Source of the DNA: G963668605 sp963793625 | GTDB lineage: Bacteria; Acidobacteriota; Terriglobia; Bryobacterales; Bryobacteraceae | Reading direction: 5' to 3' | DNA: 64,000 nucleotides | Assembly: GCA_963793625.1 (NCBI GenBank) | Contig: CAWCAT010000050.1 | Span: 62,001-126,000 of the forward strand | Part shown: one piece after another, positions 18,005 through 27,206 of the stretch | Layout of the letters: each line of letters begins with the position of its first letter | Numbering within the stretch: position 1 is the stretch's first letter | The notes under the pieces: model-generated | Databases searched by the model: none | What the model was told of the DNA's origin: nothing | What the model saw: the letters and a program-made list of their open reading frames with translations, nothing else | Position numbers and translations under genes: made by a program

Positions 18005-18111
18005 AAAAATGCGATCCTCCTAAAATTGAAAACCGTTGATTTGACGACTTAGAGCGCTGGCTGGCGCGCGCCCGTTGTTATTTTTATAACACAGGACGGT
18101 GATAAGCGCCC

Positions 18112-18541
18112 TCAGCGCTTTTTAAGCGTGATGGCGAGCGAGCCGGCAGGCACAAGCGTTTCCAGGTTCTGGTTCTCAAGCACCGCCCGCCCGTACGCTC
18201 CTGATTGATCAAAGTTATGTGCCAGAATGAGGCCTCCTGGCCGAACGAGTGGCAGCACTTGGTTCAGATAGTCCAGGTAGCCCTCCTTGTCAGCATCAAT
18301 GAACACCACGTCCAGCGGATCCTTGAGTCGTTTGATATTTTCGTGGGCATCACCTTCAACCACAGTGATCGCCTGAGCGCATTGCTTCAGACAGCACGCC
18401 GAGGATCTTTTTCTCAGCGTCATTTTTTGCAAGCGGCATTTCAGAGTCGCGCGAACGGAAAATTCCCCGTCGATGCGCCAAGATCAAGCCAGTCGCCGCG
18501 GGCATGCCTGCACCAAGCAGGATCGCAGATCTTCGGTTCAT
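18112..18541 (-). pseudogene. Class I SAM O-methyltransferase, internally deleted
   Basis: The 5' part (start ATG at 18541) encodes an anchor (MNRRSAILLGAG) and the conserved DAEKKILGVLSEAMRSG; the 3' part in another frame encodes ITVVEGDAHENIKRLKD, DVVFIDADKEGYLDYL and the C-terminal LAHNFDQSG block of a caffeoyl-CoA-type O-methyltransferase. The two halves meet at 18370-18371. Compared with the family, about 60-80 residues holding SAM motif I are missing, and a frameshift lies at the same point. The product cannot bind SAM. A third short open frame over the 5' end is a shadow. Confidence 0.8.
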
Positions 18542-18607
18542 ACCTGAATCCTCTCGCAAGCAATCTGCAAAGACAACCGGAGTGACGATTCCTGATAGAA
18601 TCTCCAA

Positions 18608-19945
18608 ATGTCACAGACACGGCGAGGCTTTCTGGGGAGTATGACGGCGGCATCCTGGAGTCGTGTTCGCGGCGCCAACGATCGCGTACAGGTCGGTTTT
18701 ATTGGTTACGGACTTATCGGCACGCAGCACGTCCACGATTTCAAAAATCAGAAGGACACTGATCTCGTCGCCGTTTCCGATGTGTATCAACCGCGCATGG
18801 AGCAGGGCATTGCCGCATGCGGCGGACGCGCTAAAGGCTATCGGGATTTTCGCAAGCTGCTCGACGCCAAGGATATCGATGCGGTTTGCATTTCAACCCC
18901 CGACCACTGGCATGCGCTGATGACAATCCTGGCTTGCGCCGCTGGCAAGGATGTCTATGTCGAGAAGCCGCTCACGTTGTTTGTGCGTGAGGGTCGCTGG
19001 ATGGTAACCGCCGCACAACGATACAAGCGTGTCGTGCAGGTCGGCACACAACAACGCAGCGGTCCGCATTACAAACAGGCGCGTGAGATGCTGCGCGGCG
19101 GTTACATCGGCAAGATACACGCAGTTCGCATGGGCACCGCAAGAAACGTCAGTCCGGGGTTCGGACGTCCGCCGAATGGAGCTGCGCCGAGCGATCTGGA
19201 TTACGACATGTGGTTGGGACCGGCGCCTGCGCGCACGTACACTGCGCATCGAGCGCTGTACCACTTCCGCTGGTTCTGGGATTACTCAGGCGGCCAGATG
19301 ACGAATCTCGGCGCGCATGAAATCGACATTGTGCAGTGGGTTATGCCAGTGCTGGGCCCCACGGCAGTGACTTCTTCGGGCGGTCGATTCGTGCTGGAGG
19401 ACGACGGCGAGACTCCCGACACTCAGGACGCTATCATCGACTACCCAGGCTTCAACGCCACATGGTCGCATCGTGAAGCGAGCGTGGGCCGCGGCAGACT
19501 GGGCCTCGAGTTTTTCGGTTCAAAAGGCAGCATGACGATCGGTCGCAGCGGCTACGAAGTTTTCCCGGATTCGCGCATCGATCCCAACAACGCAGTGCCA
19601 GTATTCAAGGGTCATCCCGCGGGTGGTCCGGTGCGTTCCGAGACCAAGCCCACGCCGTGGATTAAACCGGCGAAGGGAACGGGTACAGATCTGGAGCAAT
19701 TCGCGCTGCACGTGCGCGAATTTCTGGATTGCGTCAAATCTCGGCGTCAGCCTGTAGCAAGTATTGAAGATGGTCATCGCACCGCGACCACTTGCCATTT
19801 GGCGAACATCTCGCTTCGTACGGGCCGTAAGATTCGCTGGAATTCGGAACGCGAAGAAGTCATCGGCGATCCCGAGGCCACGGGTATGCTCGTACGCCCC
19901 TACCGCAAACCGTGGGACGAAGTACTGCGAGGCTTCAAACTGTGA
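18608..19945 (+). CDS. Gfo/Idh/MocA family NAD(P)-dependent oxidoreductase, Tat-exported type
   Basis: A 445-residue oxidoreductase with a twin-arginine start (SQTRRGFLGSM). The Rossmann fold begins VQVGFIGYGLIGTQHV; the DVYEK-like motif is seen as DVYVEKPL near residue 115, and the C-terminal alpha/beta domain contains MTNLGAHEIDIVQWV with the catalytic-region His. Acidobacteria and Planctomycetes carry many such exported or membrane-facing sugar dehydrogenases; the substrate is unknown. Its end overlaps the next gene's GTG start by 3-4 bases (GTGA), so the pair acts together, probably in sugar oxidation or epimerisation. A decayed 5' copy lies at 15312-15380. Confidence 0.92.
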   Translation: MSQTRRGFLGSMTAASWSRVRGANDRVQVGFIGYGLIGTQHVHDFKNQKDTDLVAVSDVYQPRMEQGIAACGGRAKGYRDFRKLLDAKDIDAVCISTPDHWHALMTILACAAGKDVYVEKPLTLFVREGRWMVTAAQRYKRVVQVGTQQRSGPHYKQAREMLRGGYIGKIHAVRMGTARNVSPGFGRPPNGAAPSDLDYDMWLGPAPARTYTAHRALYHFRWFWDYSGGQMTNLGAHEIDIVQWVMPVLGPTAVTSSGGRFVLEDDGETPDTQDAIIDYPGFNATWSHREASVGRGRLGLEFFGSKGSMTIGRSGYEVFPDSRIDPNNAVPVFKGHPAGGPVRSETKPTPWIKPAKGTGTDLEQFALHVREFLDCVKSRRQPVASIEDGHRTATTCHLANISLRTGRKIRWNSEREEVIGDPEATGMLVRPYRKPWDEVLRGFKL

Positions 19946-20874
19946 CGCGCTTCTTCGCCGGAGTCGTGAATCATTCGTTCCAGCAGCGGAAACCGAAGGA
20001 CACGCTCGAGTTTATCGAGTACTGCAACACGCTCGGCGCGGGCGGTGTTCAGATGAGCCTCAGTTCCACTGATGTTAATTATGTGAAGCGCGTACGCGAA
20101 CGTTGCGAGCAACTCGGGATGTTTTTCGAGGCGCAAGGCAGCTTGCCGGGAACGGACACCGCACCGTTCAGCGCATTACTTGCGGCGGCGCACAACGCGG
20201 GTGCACTTTGCCTGCGTACGGCTTGCCTTAGCGGCCGTCGCTACGAGACGTTTTCGACACTGCAGGAATGGAAGCGCTTCGAAGTCAATTCTTTCGCCTC
20301 GATCGAACGCGCGATTCCGATAGCAGAGAAACACCGGCTGCCGCTCGCACTCGAGAACCACAAGGATTGGACTGTCGATGAGATGGCTGCTCTGCTCAAG
20401 CGCTACAGCAGTGAGTACCTCGGTGTCGCACTGGACACCGGCAATAACATTTCATTGCTGGATAGTCCGATGGAAGTTGTAGAGCGCCTCGCGCCTTACG
20501 CCGTATCCACGCATTTCAAGGACATGGCTGTCGAACCGTATCCCGAAGGCTTTCTGCTGGCCGAAGTTCCTTTCGGTGATGGCCTGCTTGATCTTCGGCG
20601 GGCTGTGGAATTGGTTCGAAAGGCTCGTCCGCGCACGAAATTTTCGATAGAAATGATCACGCGTGATCCCTTGAAAATACCCTGCCTGACGCAGAAATAC
20701 TGGGCAACATTTCCCGATCGCCCGGCGCGTTACCTGGCGAGCACATTGTCGATGGTCGCCGCGCACAAGCGCACGCTGCCGACGATAACAGGTCTGGATG
20801 CGTCCGCATGGCTGAAACTGGAAGAGGAAAATGTCCGCGCCTGTTTGCGCTATGCGCAGGAAAAACTCAGTTGA
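19942..20874 (+). CDS. Sugar phosphate isomerase/epimerase (xylose-isomerase-like TIM barrel)
   Basis: About 310 residues of the AP-endonuclease-2/IolE-like TIM-barrel family. Seen: the barrel start FFAGVVNHSF, the metal-ligand region LALENHKDW, the motif GVALDTGNNISLLDSP, and STHFKDMAVEPYPEGF with the conserved His. The start is GTG at 19942, overlapping the oxidoreductase stop (GTGA); an upstream GTG at 19912 would be inside that gene. Together the two genes form a typical dehydrogenase-isomerase pair for an uncommon sugar or inositol-like substrate. Confidence 0.88.
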   Translation: MTRFFAGVVNHSFQQRKPKDTLEFIEYCNTLGAGGVQMSLSSTDVNYVKRVRERCEQLGMFFEAQGSLPGTDTAPFSALLAAAHNAGALCLRTACLSGRRYETFSTLQEWKRFEVNSFASIERAIPIAEKHRLPLALENHKDWTVDEMAALLKRYSSEYLGVALDTGNNISLLDSPMEVVERLAPYAVSTHFKDMAVEPYPEGFLLAEVPFGDGLLDLRRAVELVRKARPRTKFSIEMITRDPLKIPCLTQKYWATFPDRPARYLASTLSMVAAHKRTLPTITGLDASAWLKLEEENVRACLRYAQEKLS

Positions 20875-20926
20875 ACTCGCGCTACAATTAACTAATCACC
20901 TCAGGCAGGTATGATTGGAGTATCCG

Positions 20927-21433
20927 TTGGCCACGAAGCCCGCGTCTGTTGTAGCCATATACCCCGGCTCCTTCGACCCCATCACATATGGGCATCTTGA
21001 TCTCATTGAGCGGGGCTCGCGAATCGCCGACCGGCTGATCGTCTCCATCCTGCGCAACGAGGACAAGGAACCTCTGTTTACGGTTCAGGAACGCATGGAC
21101 ATGCTGAGCGAGGTGGTTGTCGCTTACCCCAACGTGGAAATCGATTCCTTTGACGGCCTGCTGGTGGATTACGTGGCAAGCAAAAACGCCACCGTGATTT
21201 TGAGGGGAATTCGAGCGATCTCGGATTACGAGTACGAACTTCAGATGGCATTAATGAATCGCCGCCTTCGGCCGGAGATCGAAACGATCTTCATGATGGC
21301 CGGCGAGGCGTATTCTTTTATCAGTTCGCGCCTGGTGAAGCAGGTGTTCGGTCTGGGCGGAGACATCTCCGGCCTGGTACCGCCCACAGTTGAAACCCGG
21401 CTCAAGGAAAGATTACTGGGAGAGACCAGATAG
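20927..21433 (+). CDS. coaD: Phosphopantetheine adenylyltransferase
   Basis: Catalyses the fourth step of coenzyme A synthesis, 4'-phosphopantetheine + ATP to dephospho-CoA. About 168 residues, the usual length. Seen: the nucleotidyltransferase signature GSFDPITYGHLDLI near the N-terminus, RGIRAISDYEYE, and the ISSRLVKQV motif, a variant of ISSTxVR. GGAG at 20917-20920 lies 6 bases before a TTG at 20927, so that start is preferred to the TTG at 20915. The aminotransferase gene follows with no spacer. Confidence 0.95.
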   Translation: MATKPASVVAIYPGSFDPITYGHLDLIERGSRIADRLIVSILRNEDKEPLFTVQERMDMLSEVVVAYPNVEIDSFDGLLVDYVASKNATVILRGIRAISDYEYELQMALMNRRLRPEIETIFMMAGEAYSFISSRLVKQVFGLGGDISGLVPPTVETRLKERLLGETR

Positions 21434-22621
21434 ATGCAGACTACTTCGGATTTATCAGATCGTATTGGACTGATCAGCGTGTCGTCCACGATGAAGGTGG
21501 CGGCTGATGCCGACCGCCTGCGCCGCGAAGGCGTTGATGTGGTGGACTTCGGAGCTGGAGAGCCCGATTTCCCTACACCTGAGAACATCAAGCAGGCCGC
21601 GATCAACGCGATCACTCAGAACTTCACCAAGTACACGCCCGCGGGCGGCACACTGGAATTGAAGCAGGCGATCTGCGAACGCCACAAGATCGATTACGGC
21701 ACCAACTACACGCCTGCCGAGTGCGTCGTTTCCGTCGGTGGAAAACATATCATTTTCAACCTGACGCAGGCTTTGCTGAATGCAGGTGATGAGGTCATTA
21801 TCCCGGTTCCGTACTGGGTGACATACAAGGACGTGGTTAACTACACGGGCGCCAAGTGCGTCTTCGTCGAAACGGACGAGTCCAAGGGCTTCACCTTCAC
21901 GGCGAAGATGCTGGAAGCGCATATCACCAGCAAAACGCGCCTGGTCATTATCAACTCGCCTTCGAATCCGAGCGGCGCGGTCCTCGATCGTGAAGAGTTT
22001 GAGCGCATCTTCAAGCTCACGTCAGAACGCGGCATTTGGCTGATGACTGACGAGTGCTACTGCCGCTTCCTTTATGATTCGGAACCGTTTTCAATCGCAT
22101 CGGTACCGGGCGCGAAAGATACCGTGCTGGTGGCTGGTTCGCTTTCCAAGACTTACTCTATGACCGGATGGCGCATCGGCTTTGGTCTGGGACCGGCAGC
22201 GGTAGTCGGCGCGGTGGCAAAACTGCAAAGTCATAGTACTTCCAACCCGACGTCGATTGCACAAAAGGCGGCCGTGGAAGCCCTGCGCGGTTCGCAGGAC
22301 TCGGTTGGCGTTATGCTCGCGGAATATCGTAAACGCCGCGATTACGTTGTGGCGCGTCTGCGTGCGATTCCCGGTGTTACCACTCCGGATCCGCGCGGTG
22401 CCTTCTACGCCTATCCGAACATCAGCGTCGCCTTCGGCAAGAAGGGCATCAACAACACGATGCAGTTCGCTGAGCGTCTGCTTGCGGAAGCCCATGTGGC
22501 TGTTGTGCCGGGCGAGGCGTTCGGAACAGAACAGCACATTCGCATTACTTACGCTGCTTCGCTGCAGGAACTGGAAAAGGGACTCGACCGCATCCAAACT
22601 TTTCTTCAAAACCTCGGATGA
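21434..22621 (+). CDS. Aspartate aminotransferase-type class I transaminase
   Basis: A 395-residue PLP enzyme of the AspB/prephenate-transaminase group. Seen: VVDFGAGEPDFPTPENI, KYTPAGGTLELK, the NSPSNPSGAV block, DECYCRFLYD and the Schiff-base lysine in SLSKTYSMTGWRIGF. Typical substrates are aspartate/glutamate, sometimes prephenate. It starts right after the coaD stop and its end overlaps the mannose-6-phosphate isomerase gene by 4 bases. Confidence 0.93.
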   Translation: MQTTSDLSDRIGLISVSSTMKVAADADRLRREGVDVVDFGAGEPDFPTPENIKQAAINAITQNFTKYTPAGGTLELKQAICERHKIDYGTNYTPAECVVSVGGKHIIFNLTQALLNAGDEVIIPVPYWVTYKDVVNYTGAKCVFVETDESKGFTFTAKMLEAHITSKTRLVIINSPSNPSGAVLDREEFERIFKLTSERGIWLMTDECYCRFLYDSEPFSIASVPGAKDTVLVAGSLSKTYSMTGWRIGFGLGPAAVVGAVAKLQSHSTSNPTSIAQKAAVEALRGSQDSVGVMLAEYRKRRDYVVARLRAIPGVTTPDPRGAFYAYPNISVAFGKKGINNTMQFAERLLAEAHVAVVPGEAFGTEQHIRITYAASLQELEKGLDRIQTFLQNLG

Positions 22622-23442
22622 CGCAATCTAAACCGTACCGGCTGAAGGCCTCATTGCATGAGCGCCCCTGGGGAACCATGTCGTTAGGACCGTGGTTCCC
22701 GAAACCAGAGGTTCGCACAGGCGAAGTCTGGCTGACAGCGCAGGAATCCCTGCCGCTGCTGATCAAGTTCTTATTCACGTCTGAACCGCTCTCTGTGCAG
22801 GTGCACCCAAACGACGAGTACGCTCGTAAACATGAGCATGGGTCGCTTGGAAAAACGGAGATGTGGTACATCCTCGATGCGGAACCCGGCGCTACAGTCG
22901 CGCTTGGCTTGCGTGAGCGCGTAACGCCCGAGCGTTTGCGTGAAGCCGCAATCTCGGGTGAAATCAAGGATCTGCTGAATCAGGTTCCGGTCAAGGCGGG
23001 GGATACGATCTTTACGCCTGCTGGCGTAATCCACGCGATTGGCGCTGGTGTCACGTTGCTTGAAATTCAGGAGCAATCGGACATTACCTATCGCCTGTAC
23101 GACTATGGGCGTGGGCGTCAACTGCATCTGGAACGAGGCATCGAAGTTTCGGATCCGGCGCCGCCACCGCCGGCTGCTGAGCCGCGCAAGCTGGATGACA
23201 TGCGCACGCTGCTCGCCTCCTGCGAGTACTTTGTGACCGAACGCTGGAAGTTCAGCGGCCGTTATGAGCCGGCTCCAATTCCGGGTGTCTGCCACATTCT
23301 GATCGCGCTCGAAGGCGCGGGCACAATCAACGGAGAACGTTTCCAGGCAGGTGAAGCCTGGCATGTGCCGCAGGGCAAGCTCACGGTAGAAGCAGACGAA
23401 AATGCTCTGCTTATCAGCACATATACTCCTTCAAATCACTAA
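22618..23442 (+). CDS. manA: Class I mannose-6-phosphate isomerase
   Basis: Interconverts fructose-6-phosphate and mannose-6-phosphate. At 274 residues it is the short, single-cupin-rich bacterial type. Seen: RPWGTMSLGPWFP, the zinc motif VQVHPNDEYA, KTEMWYILDAEP, and PAGVIHAIGAGVTLLEIQ. The start overlaps the aminotransferase stop (ATGA). It probably supplies mannose for surface polysaccharides or glycoconjugates. Confidence 0.93.
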   Translation: MTQSKPYRLKASLHERPWGTMSLGPWFPKPEVRTGEVWLTAQESLPLLIKFLFTSEPLSVQVHPNDEYARKHEHGSLGKTEMWYILDAEPGATVALGLRERVTPERLREAAISGEIKDLLNQVPVKAGDTIFTPAGVIHAIGAGVTLLEIQEQSDITYRLYDYGRGRQLHLERGIEVSDPAPPPPAAEPRKLDDMRTLLASCEYFVTERWKFSGRYEPAPIPGVCHILIALEGAGTINGERFQAGEAWHVPQGKLTVEADENALLISTYTPSNH

Positions 23443-23481
23443 GTCGATGCTAAACTGATAGCAGGTTCTTTTCCGCTAGCG

Positions 23482-24747
23482 ATGTCGTTTACCCGGCTTA
23501 CGATTTCAACTCTGTTGCTCGTGTTTTTATCGGGCTGCAGCACCAAACCGGCCCCCCCGGCTGCGATCGGCGAGGCATACGTCGCTCCGGTGTCCCTGGT
23601 GATTCGCAAGGAACTCTCTCCTCGTTCCGATGTCGTAGCCACACTCAAGCACGGCGAACGCCTTGAAGTGTTGCAGATCCGGCGACGTTTTGTACGCGTG
23701 CGCACCACACAGGACGTTGAGGGTTGGACTGACAACCGGCAATTGATGACCACGGCGCAGATGGACCGTTTGCGCAAGCTGATCGAGGTTGGTGCAAAGC
23801 TGCCTTCCCAGGGCCGGGGCACAGTCTATGAAACCCTGAATATACATAGCGAGCCCAATCGCAGCGCACCCAGTTTTTATCAGATCCCCGAGAATGGCTC
23901 CGTCGAGGTGATCGGTCGTCGAGTTGCGCCGCGAGTTCCTTATAAGAGCGAAGTGGTTGCCGCCCCAACCCCCGTTGTACCCAAGAAGTCGAAAAAGAAG
24001 AAGGCAGAGCCGGAGAAGGCCAAAGTGCCGCCGCTTCCGATGCCGCGCCCGCCGAAACTCCGGGAAGACTGGCTGGAACTGTCGCGCAGGGATCCACTTC
24101 CCGATGACCCCAAGACCAAAGGTGAGGTGACGCCGGGTCCGCCGCCGATCAAGTACGACGAGTGGAGTCTGGTTCGCACTAAGGACGGCAAGTCAGGCTG
24201 GGTGCTGGCCCGCATGATCAGCATGGCCATTCCTGACGCGGTGGCGCAATACGCGGAAGGCAACCGCATCACCTCCTACTTTTCGCTCGGCGATGTGAAG
24301 GACGAAGACGGGAATCCGCGTAATCACTGGCTCTGGACCACGCTTTCGCGCTCACTGCAGCCATACGAGTTCGACGGCTTTCGCGTTTTCATTTTCAATA
24401 CGCGTCGCAATCGTTTTGAGACGGCCTACATTGAGCGCAATGTCAAAGGGTATCTGCCGGTGGAGACGCACTCCGTCGAGATCACAGAGGGTAAGAATCG
24501 CCTCACAGTGCAGGGCTTTTCGCTCATCACAGAGGACGACGAGGGCCAGTTCTGGAAGCGCACGTTTGCGTTTCAGGGCTATCGAGTGCGCCTGGTAAAC
24601 AAACTGCCGGCCCAAAAGCCCGATGCTGATAGTTTGACAAATGACGGCGACACATCACTGTTAAGTAAGGCCGCGCAAGCGCCTCAGGACGTGCGCTCAT
24701 TCATGCAGCGGATGAAGGATAATGCTCAGAACTGGTTCACGAAATAG
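23482..24747 (+). CDS. SH3-like lipoprotein
   Basis: A 421-residue lipoprotein: the signal peptide ends in the lipobox LSGC (Cys near residue 19). Two SH3-like beta domains follow (about residues 35-85, with VSLVIRKELSPRSDVV, and 110-260, with NIHSEPNRSAPSF), separated by a Pro/Lys-rich linker (KKSKKKKAEPEKAK). The C-terminal 150 residues form an unrecognised beta-rich domain. Such proteins bind cell-wall or envelope components; the exact role is unknown. It may be expressed separately from manA, 39 bases upstream. Confidence 0.82.
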   Translation: MSFTRLTISTLLLVFLSGCSTKPAPPAAIGEAYVAPVSLVIRKELSPRSDVVATLKHGERLEVLQIRRRFVRVRTTQDVEGWTDNRQLMTTAQMDRLRKLIEVGAKLPSQGRGTVYETLNIHSEPNRSAPSFYQIPENGSVEVIGRRVAPRVPYKSEVVAAPTPVVPKKSKKKKAEPEKAKVPPLPMPRPPKLREDWLELSRRDPLPDDPKTKGEVTPGPPPIKYDEWSLVRTKDGKSGWVLARMISMAIPDAVAQYAEGNRITSYFSLGDVKDEDGNPRNHWLWTTLSRSLQPYEFDGFRVFIFNTRRNRFETAYIERNVKGYLPVETHSVEITEGKNRLTVQGFSLITEDDEGQFWKRTFAFQGYRVRLVNKLPAQKPDADSLTNDGDTSLLSKAAQAPQDVRSFMQRMKDNAQNWFTK

Positions 24748-24755
24748 GCGCGTTC

Positions 24756-25664
24756 CTAACGATAGTAATAAACCGTCGGAAATATACGGCCCTCATGCTC
24801 AGAGCACGGTCCACACTCCTGTTTGTATCCGGACCATGCGGCGTTGATGGACTGCGGCACCGTAATCCTATCCGTTGGCGTGTGATATACCGAGATCGCC
24901 ATGCGCGGGCGGAATCGCGCTATAGTCAGTTTCGCTCCGGCGAGTGCGCGCGGTTCGGCGCCCTCGATATCCATTTTGATGAAATCAACGCGATCCAGCT
25001 TCAGCTCTGCGCTTAAGATGTCGATCGTAGTCAGCGGAAGTTTGATCGAATCGTGCATGTCGTCGCGCTGAATGACAAAGCTGTCGGCGGCCGAATTCTT
25101 TGGATCAACGCGCATCGTAAGCATGTCATTTTTGTCCCAGACGCCTTTTGGATAGACGACAACGCGTCCTGCATCGATGTCGTGTCTGAGATTGCGGCGC
25201 AGGCATTCCAAATTCTCGGGCGCAGGTTCGATCGCGATCACCAGTTTGGCTCCGGCGGCGAGTGCCTCGCGCGTGAATACGCCGATGTTGGCGCCACAAT
25301 CCAGCACGACGTCACCGCGTTGCACTGATTGTCCTTCAGTCCCGTAAATCTTGCGCTCCTGTTCGGCAAGATCGAAGTGCAGGGCAAAGTCGCTGCCTGA
25401 GGGAATCCAATAAGCGCCTTTGGATGTTTCCCACAGATTATAGCCGGCCGGGTCGCGCTGCAGAACGCGACTGGTTCGCACTATCTGATCTTTGATTTCC
25501 AGCTGCCGCTCATCCTCGCGAATGCTTCCTGCCGCACGTGCCAGCGTGCAACCGGGAGCACGGCCCAAAAGCGTAAGCGCTAAAGGAACCATCCATTGGC
25601 GGAAAGCTATGCTGAAAACAAGTAGTAGAATTACAGGTACAAACCAGCGTAATATTCGAGTCAC
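24756..25664 (-). CDS. FkbM family methyltransferase with N-terminal membrane anchor
   Basis: A 302-residue protein. An N-terminal membrane helix (WFVPVILLLVFSIAF) is followed by a FkbM-type SAM methyltransferase domain: VVLDCGANIGVFTREAL (SAM motif I near residue 117), AIEPAPENLECLRRNL, and DFIKMDIEGAEPRAL. The family methylates sugars of glycolipids, lipopolysaccharide or natural products. It follows rfbD by 27 bases on the same strand, which suggests a part in surface-sugar modification. Confidence 0.88.
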   Translation of the reverse strand: MTRILRWFVPVILLLVFSIAFRQWMVPLALTLLGRAPGCTLARAAGSIREDERQLEIKDQIVRTSRVLQRDPAGYNLWETSKGAYWIPSGSDFALHFDLAEQERKIYGTEGQSVQRGDVVLDCGANIGVFTREALAAGAKLVIAIEPAPENLECLRRNLRHDIDAGRVVVYPKGVWDKNDMLTMRVDPKNSAADSFVIQRDDMHDSIKLPLTTIDILSAELKLDRVDFIKMDIEGAEPRALAGAKLTIARFRPRMAISVYHTPTDRITVPQSINAAWSGYKQECGPCSEHEGRIFPTVYYYR

Positions 25665-25691
25665 AAATCTGAATATATCATTTAAAGCTTA

Positions 25692-26570
25692 TTAGCTGAG
25701 GAATGCCTTGCGAGCATCAAAGTACATTCTGAGCGATTCATCGATAGATGGCATGGGTTCCAAGCCCATTTTTTCCATTTTCGCGTTGCTCAGCGCCGAG
25801 TATTTCGGGCGGCGAGCCTCGGTACGGTATTCGCGATCGCTGGTGGCCTTGAGCGCAGCCGGGTCAATGCCTGCGACGTCGAAGATCTTCTTTGCGTAGT
25901 GGAACCACGAGACTGCAGTACCCCCTCCTATATGGAAAAGGCCGCTGGCTTCACTCTCTACAAGGTCGGCTGAACGTGCGGCAAGCAGCGGGGCGTAAGT
26001 CGGCGACCCAATGTGGTCTTCGACGACGCGGATTGGTTTCTTTTCCTCGCTCAGTCGCAGCATTAGTTCTACAAAGTTGCCTCGGTTGTTCTTGAGCCCG
26101 CCGGGTCCATAAACGCCAGAAGTGCGGATAAGCAGCGGATCCTGTAGATACGCATTTGCGTAAAGCTCCCCGGCATACTTCGACACGGCGTAAGCTCCCA
26201 GCGGATGAGTCGCATCTTCTTCGGTGTACGGCCGGCCTGCTGCGCCATCGAATACATAATCGGTTGAAAAGTGTACGAAGCGAGCGTCGGCCTGGCGGCA
26301 CGCCAGCGCGAGATTCCGAACGCCGATCGCGTTCACAAGGAACGCATGCTGGGGCTCGCGCTCGGCAAGGTCAACCTGATTGTATGCTGCCGCATTCAGC
26401 ACCACGGCTGGATCCAGATCGGCAATAAAACTCTCCGTGCGGACGGGGTCTGTGATGTCGAGCGAGCCTCGCCGCAGTCCGACAACTGTGTAGCCGCGCG
26501 CTGTAAACTCGCGGACCAATTCTATGCCGAGTTGCCCGGCTGCTCCAACCACCACAATTTTTCTGGTCAT
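25692..26570 (-). CDS. rfbD: dTDP-4-dehydrorhamnose reductase
   Basis: The last enzyme of dTDP-L-rhamnose synthesis. 292 residues, the usual length. Seen: the nucleotide-binding GAAGQLGIELV, LNAAAYNQVDLAE, HFSTDYVFDGAAG, and the catalytic YAVSKYAGE (YxxxK). No rfbA, B or C is in the window. It lies upstream of the FkbM methyltransferase, both leftward. Confidence 0.93.
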   Translation of the reverse strand: MTRKIVVVGAAGQLGIELVREFTARGYTVVGLRRGSLDITDPVRTESFIADLDPAVVLNAAAYNQVDLAEREPQHAFLVNAIGVRNLALACRQADARFVHFSTDYVFDGAAGRPYTEEDATHPLGAYAVSKYAGELYANAYLQDPLLIRTSGVYGPGGLKNNRGNFVELMLRLSEEKKPIRVVEDHIGSPTYAPLLAARSADLVESEASGLFHIGGGTAVSWFHYAKKIFDVAGIDPAALKATSDREYRTEARRPKYSALSNAKMEKMGLEPMPSIDESLRMYFDARKAFLS

Positions 26571-26686
26571 CCATCGAAAAGGATAGCGAAGTCTGAGCCT
26601 CGTACGTTAAAAATTACTGATTCTTTTTTTAGAAACTTCTGCCATCATAGAATCGTCCGATATGGATAGTGACTGGGGGAAATCGG

Positions 26687-26821
26687 ATGCCTAACATATT
26701 ACAAAGAAATCTCAAGAGAGGGCGTTTGGAAAACCGGATTGCAGTAGCTCTTTTTTTTGCGCTACTACTGGTTCTGTTGTTCGCTTTTTTTAGCGGTGTT
26801 CGGACTTTACAGCAGATGTGA
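26687..26821 (+). CDS. Small single-pass membrane protein (44 residues)
   Basis: ATG at 26687 is preceded by GGGGGA (26675-26680) with a 6-base spacer. The product is 44 residues: a short basic start (MPNILQRNLKRGRLENR) and one hydrophobic helix (IAVALFFALLLVLLFAFF) followed by a polar tail ending at TGA 26821. The basic-before-helix order fits an inner-membrane protein. No family is recognised. It overlaps the 3' end of the convergent PilZ gene by 32 bases. The poly-T run in the helix region makes a chance frame possible. Confidence 0.45.
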   Translation: MPNILQRNLKRGRLENRIAVALFFALLLVLLFAFFSGVRTLQQM

Positions 26822-27206
26822 GGTGTGTTGGCGATTCTTCTTCACTCAGCAGGCGTTGTGCGAGGGCATGCAGTGCCCCAGTCCCGCAGAGCACCTGCTC
26901 CAAGCGGAGTCCCACGATAAATTCTGCGCCGGCTGGTTCGCAGTAGCAGACCTCTCCTAAAAACATTTGGTCGTTCGCATCAACACGCATCGGAGTGCTT
27001 AACTGCACAGACGCGCTCGTCAGCAGTTGCATCCCTCTACCCGACACGTTGACCATGCTCGCAGGGATTTCCTGATCACGGTCGCCCAGCAGGATGACCT
27101 TAACAGGTAAGCTCGTCTGAAATCGGGGTTCGCTTCTTCGTTCCACGAACGGCTTATCGGACTGAGCTCCGAATTTATTAGAAAAATTAGCCAACGTTTG
27201 CAGCAA
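26790..27206 (-). CDS. PilZ domain protein
   Basis: About 130 residues with a PilZ c-di-GMP-binding domain: the RxxxR part is seen as ERRSEPRFQ and the second part as NVSGRGM (NxSxxG), with strands on either side. The start is uncertain: the frame opens at TTG 27206 inside the upstream gene, and a GTG just before ERRSEPR is also possible. It overlaps the degenerate GGDEF gene by 20 bases. A local c-di-GMP reader or envelope regulator is likely. Confidence 0.85.
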   Translation of the reverse strand: MLQTLANFSNKFGAQSDKPFVERRSEPRFQTSLPVKVILLGDRDQEIPASMVNVSGRGMQLLTSASVQLSTPMRVDANDQMFLGEVCYCEPAGAEFIVGLRLEQVLCGTGALHALAQRLLSEEESPTHLTSAVKSEHR

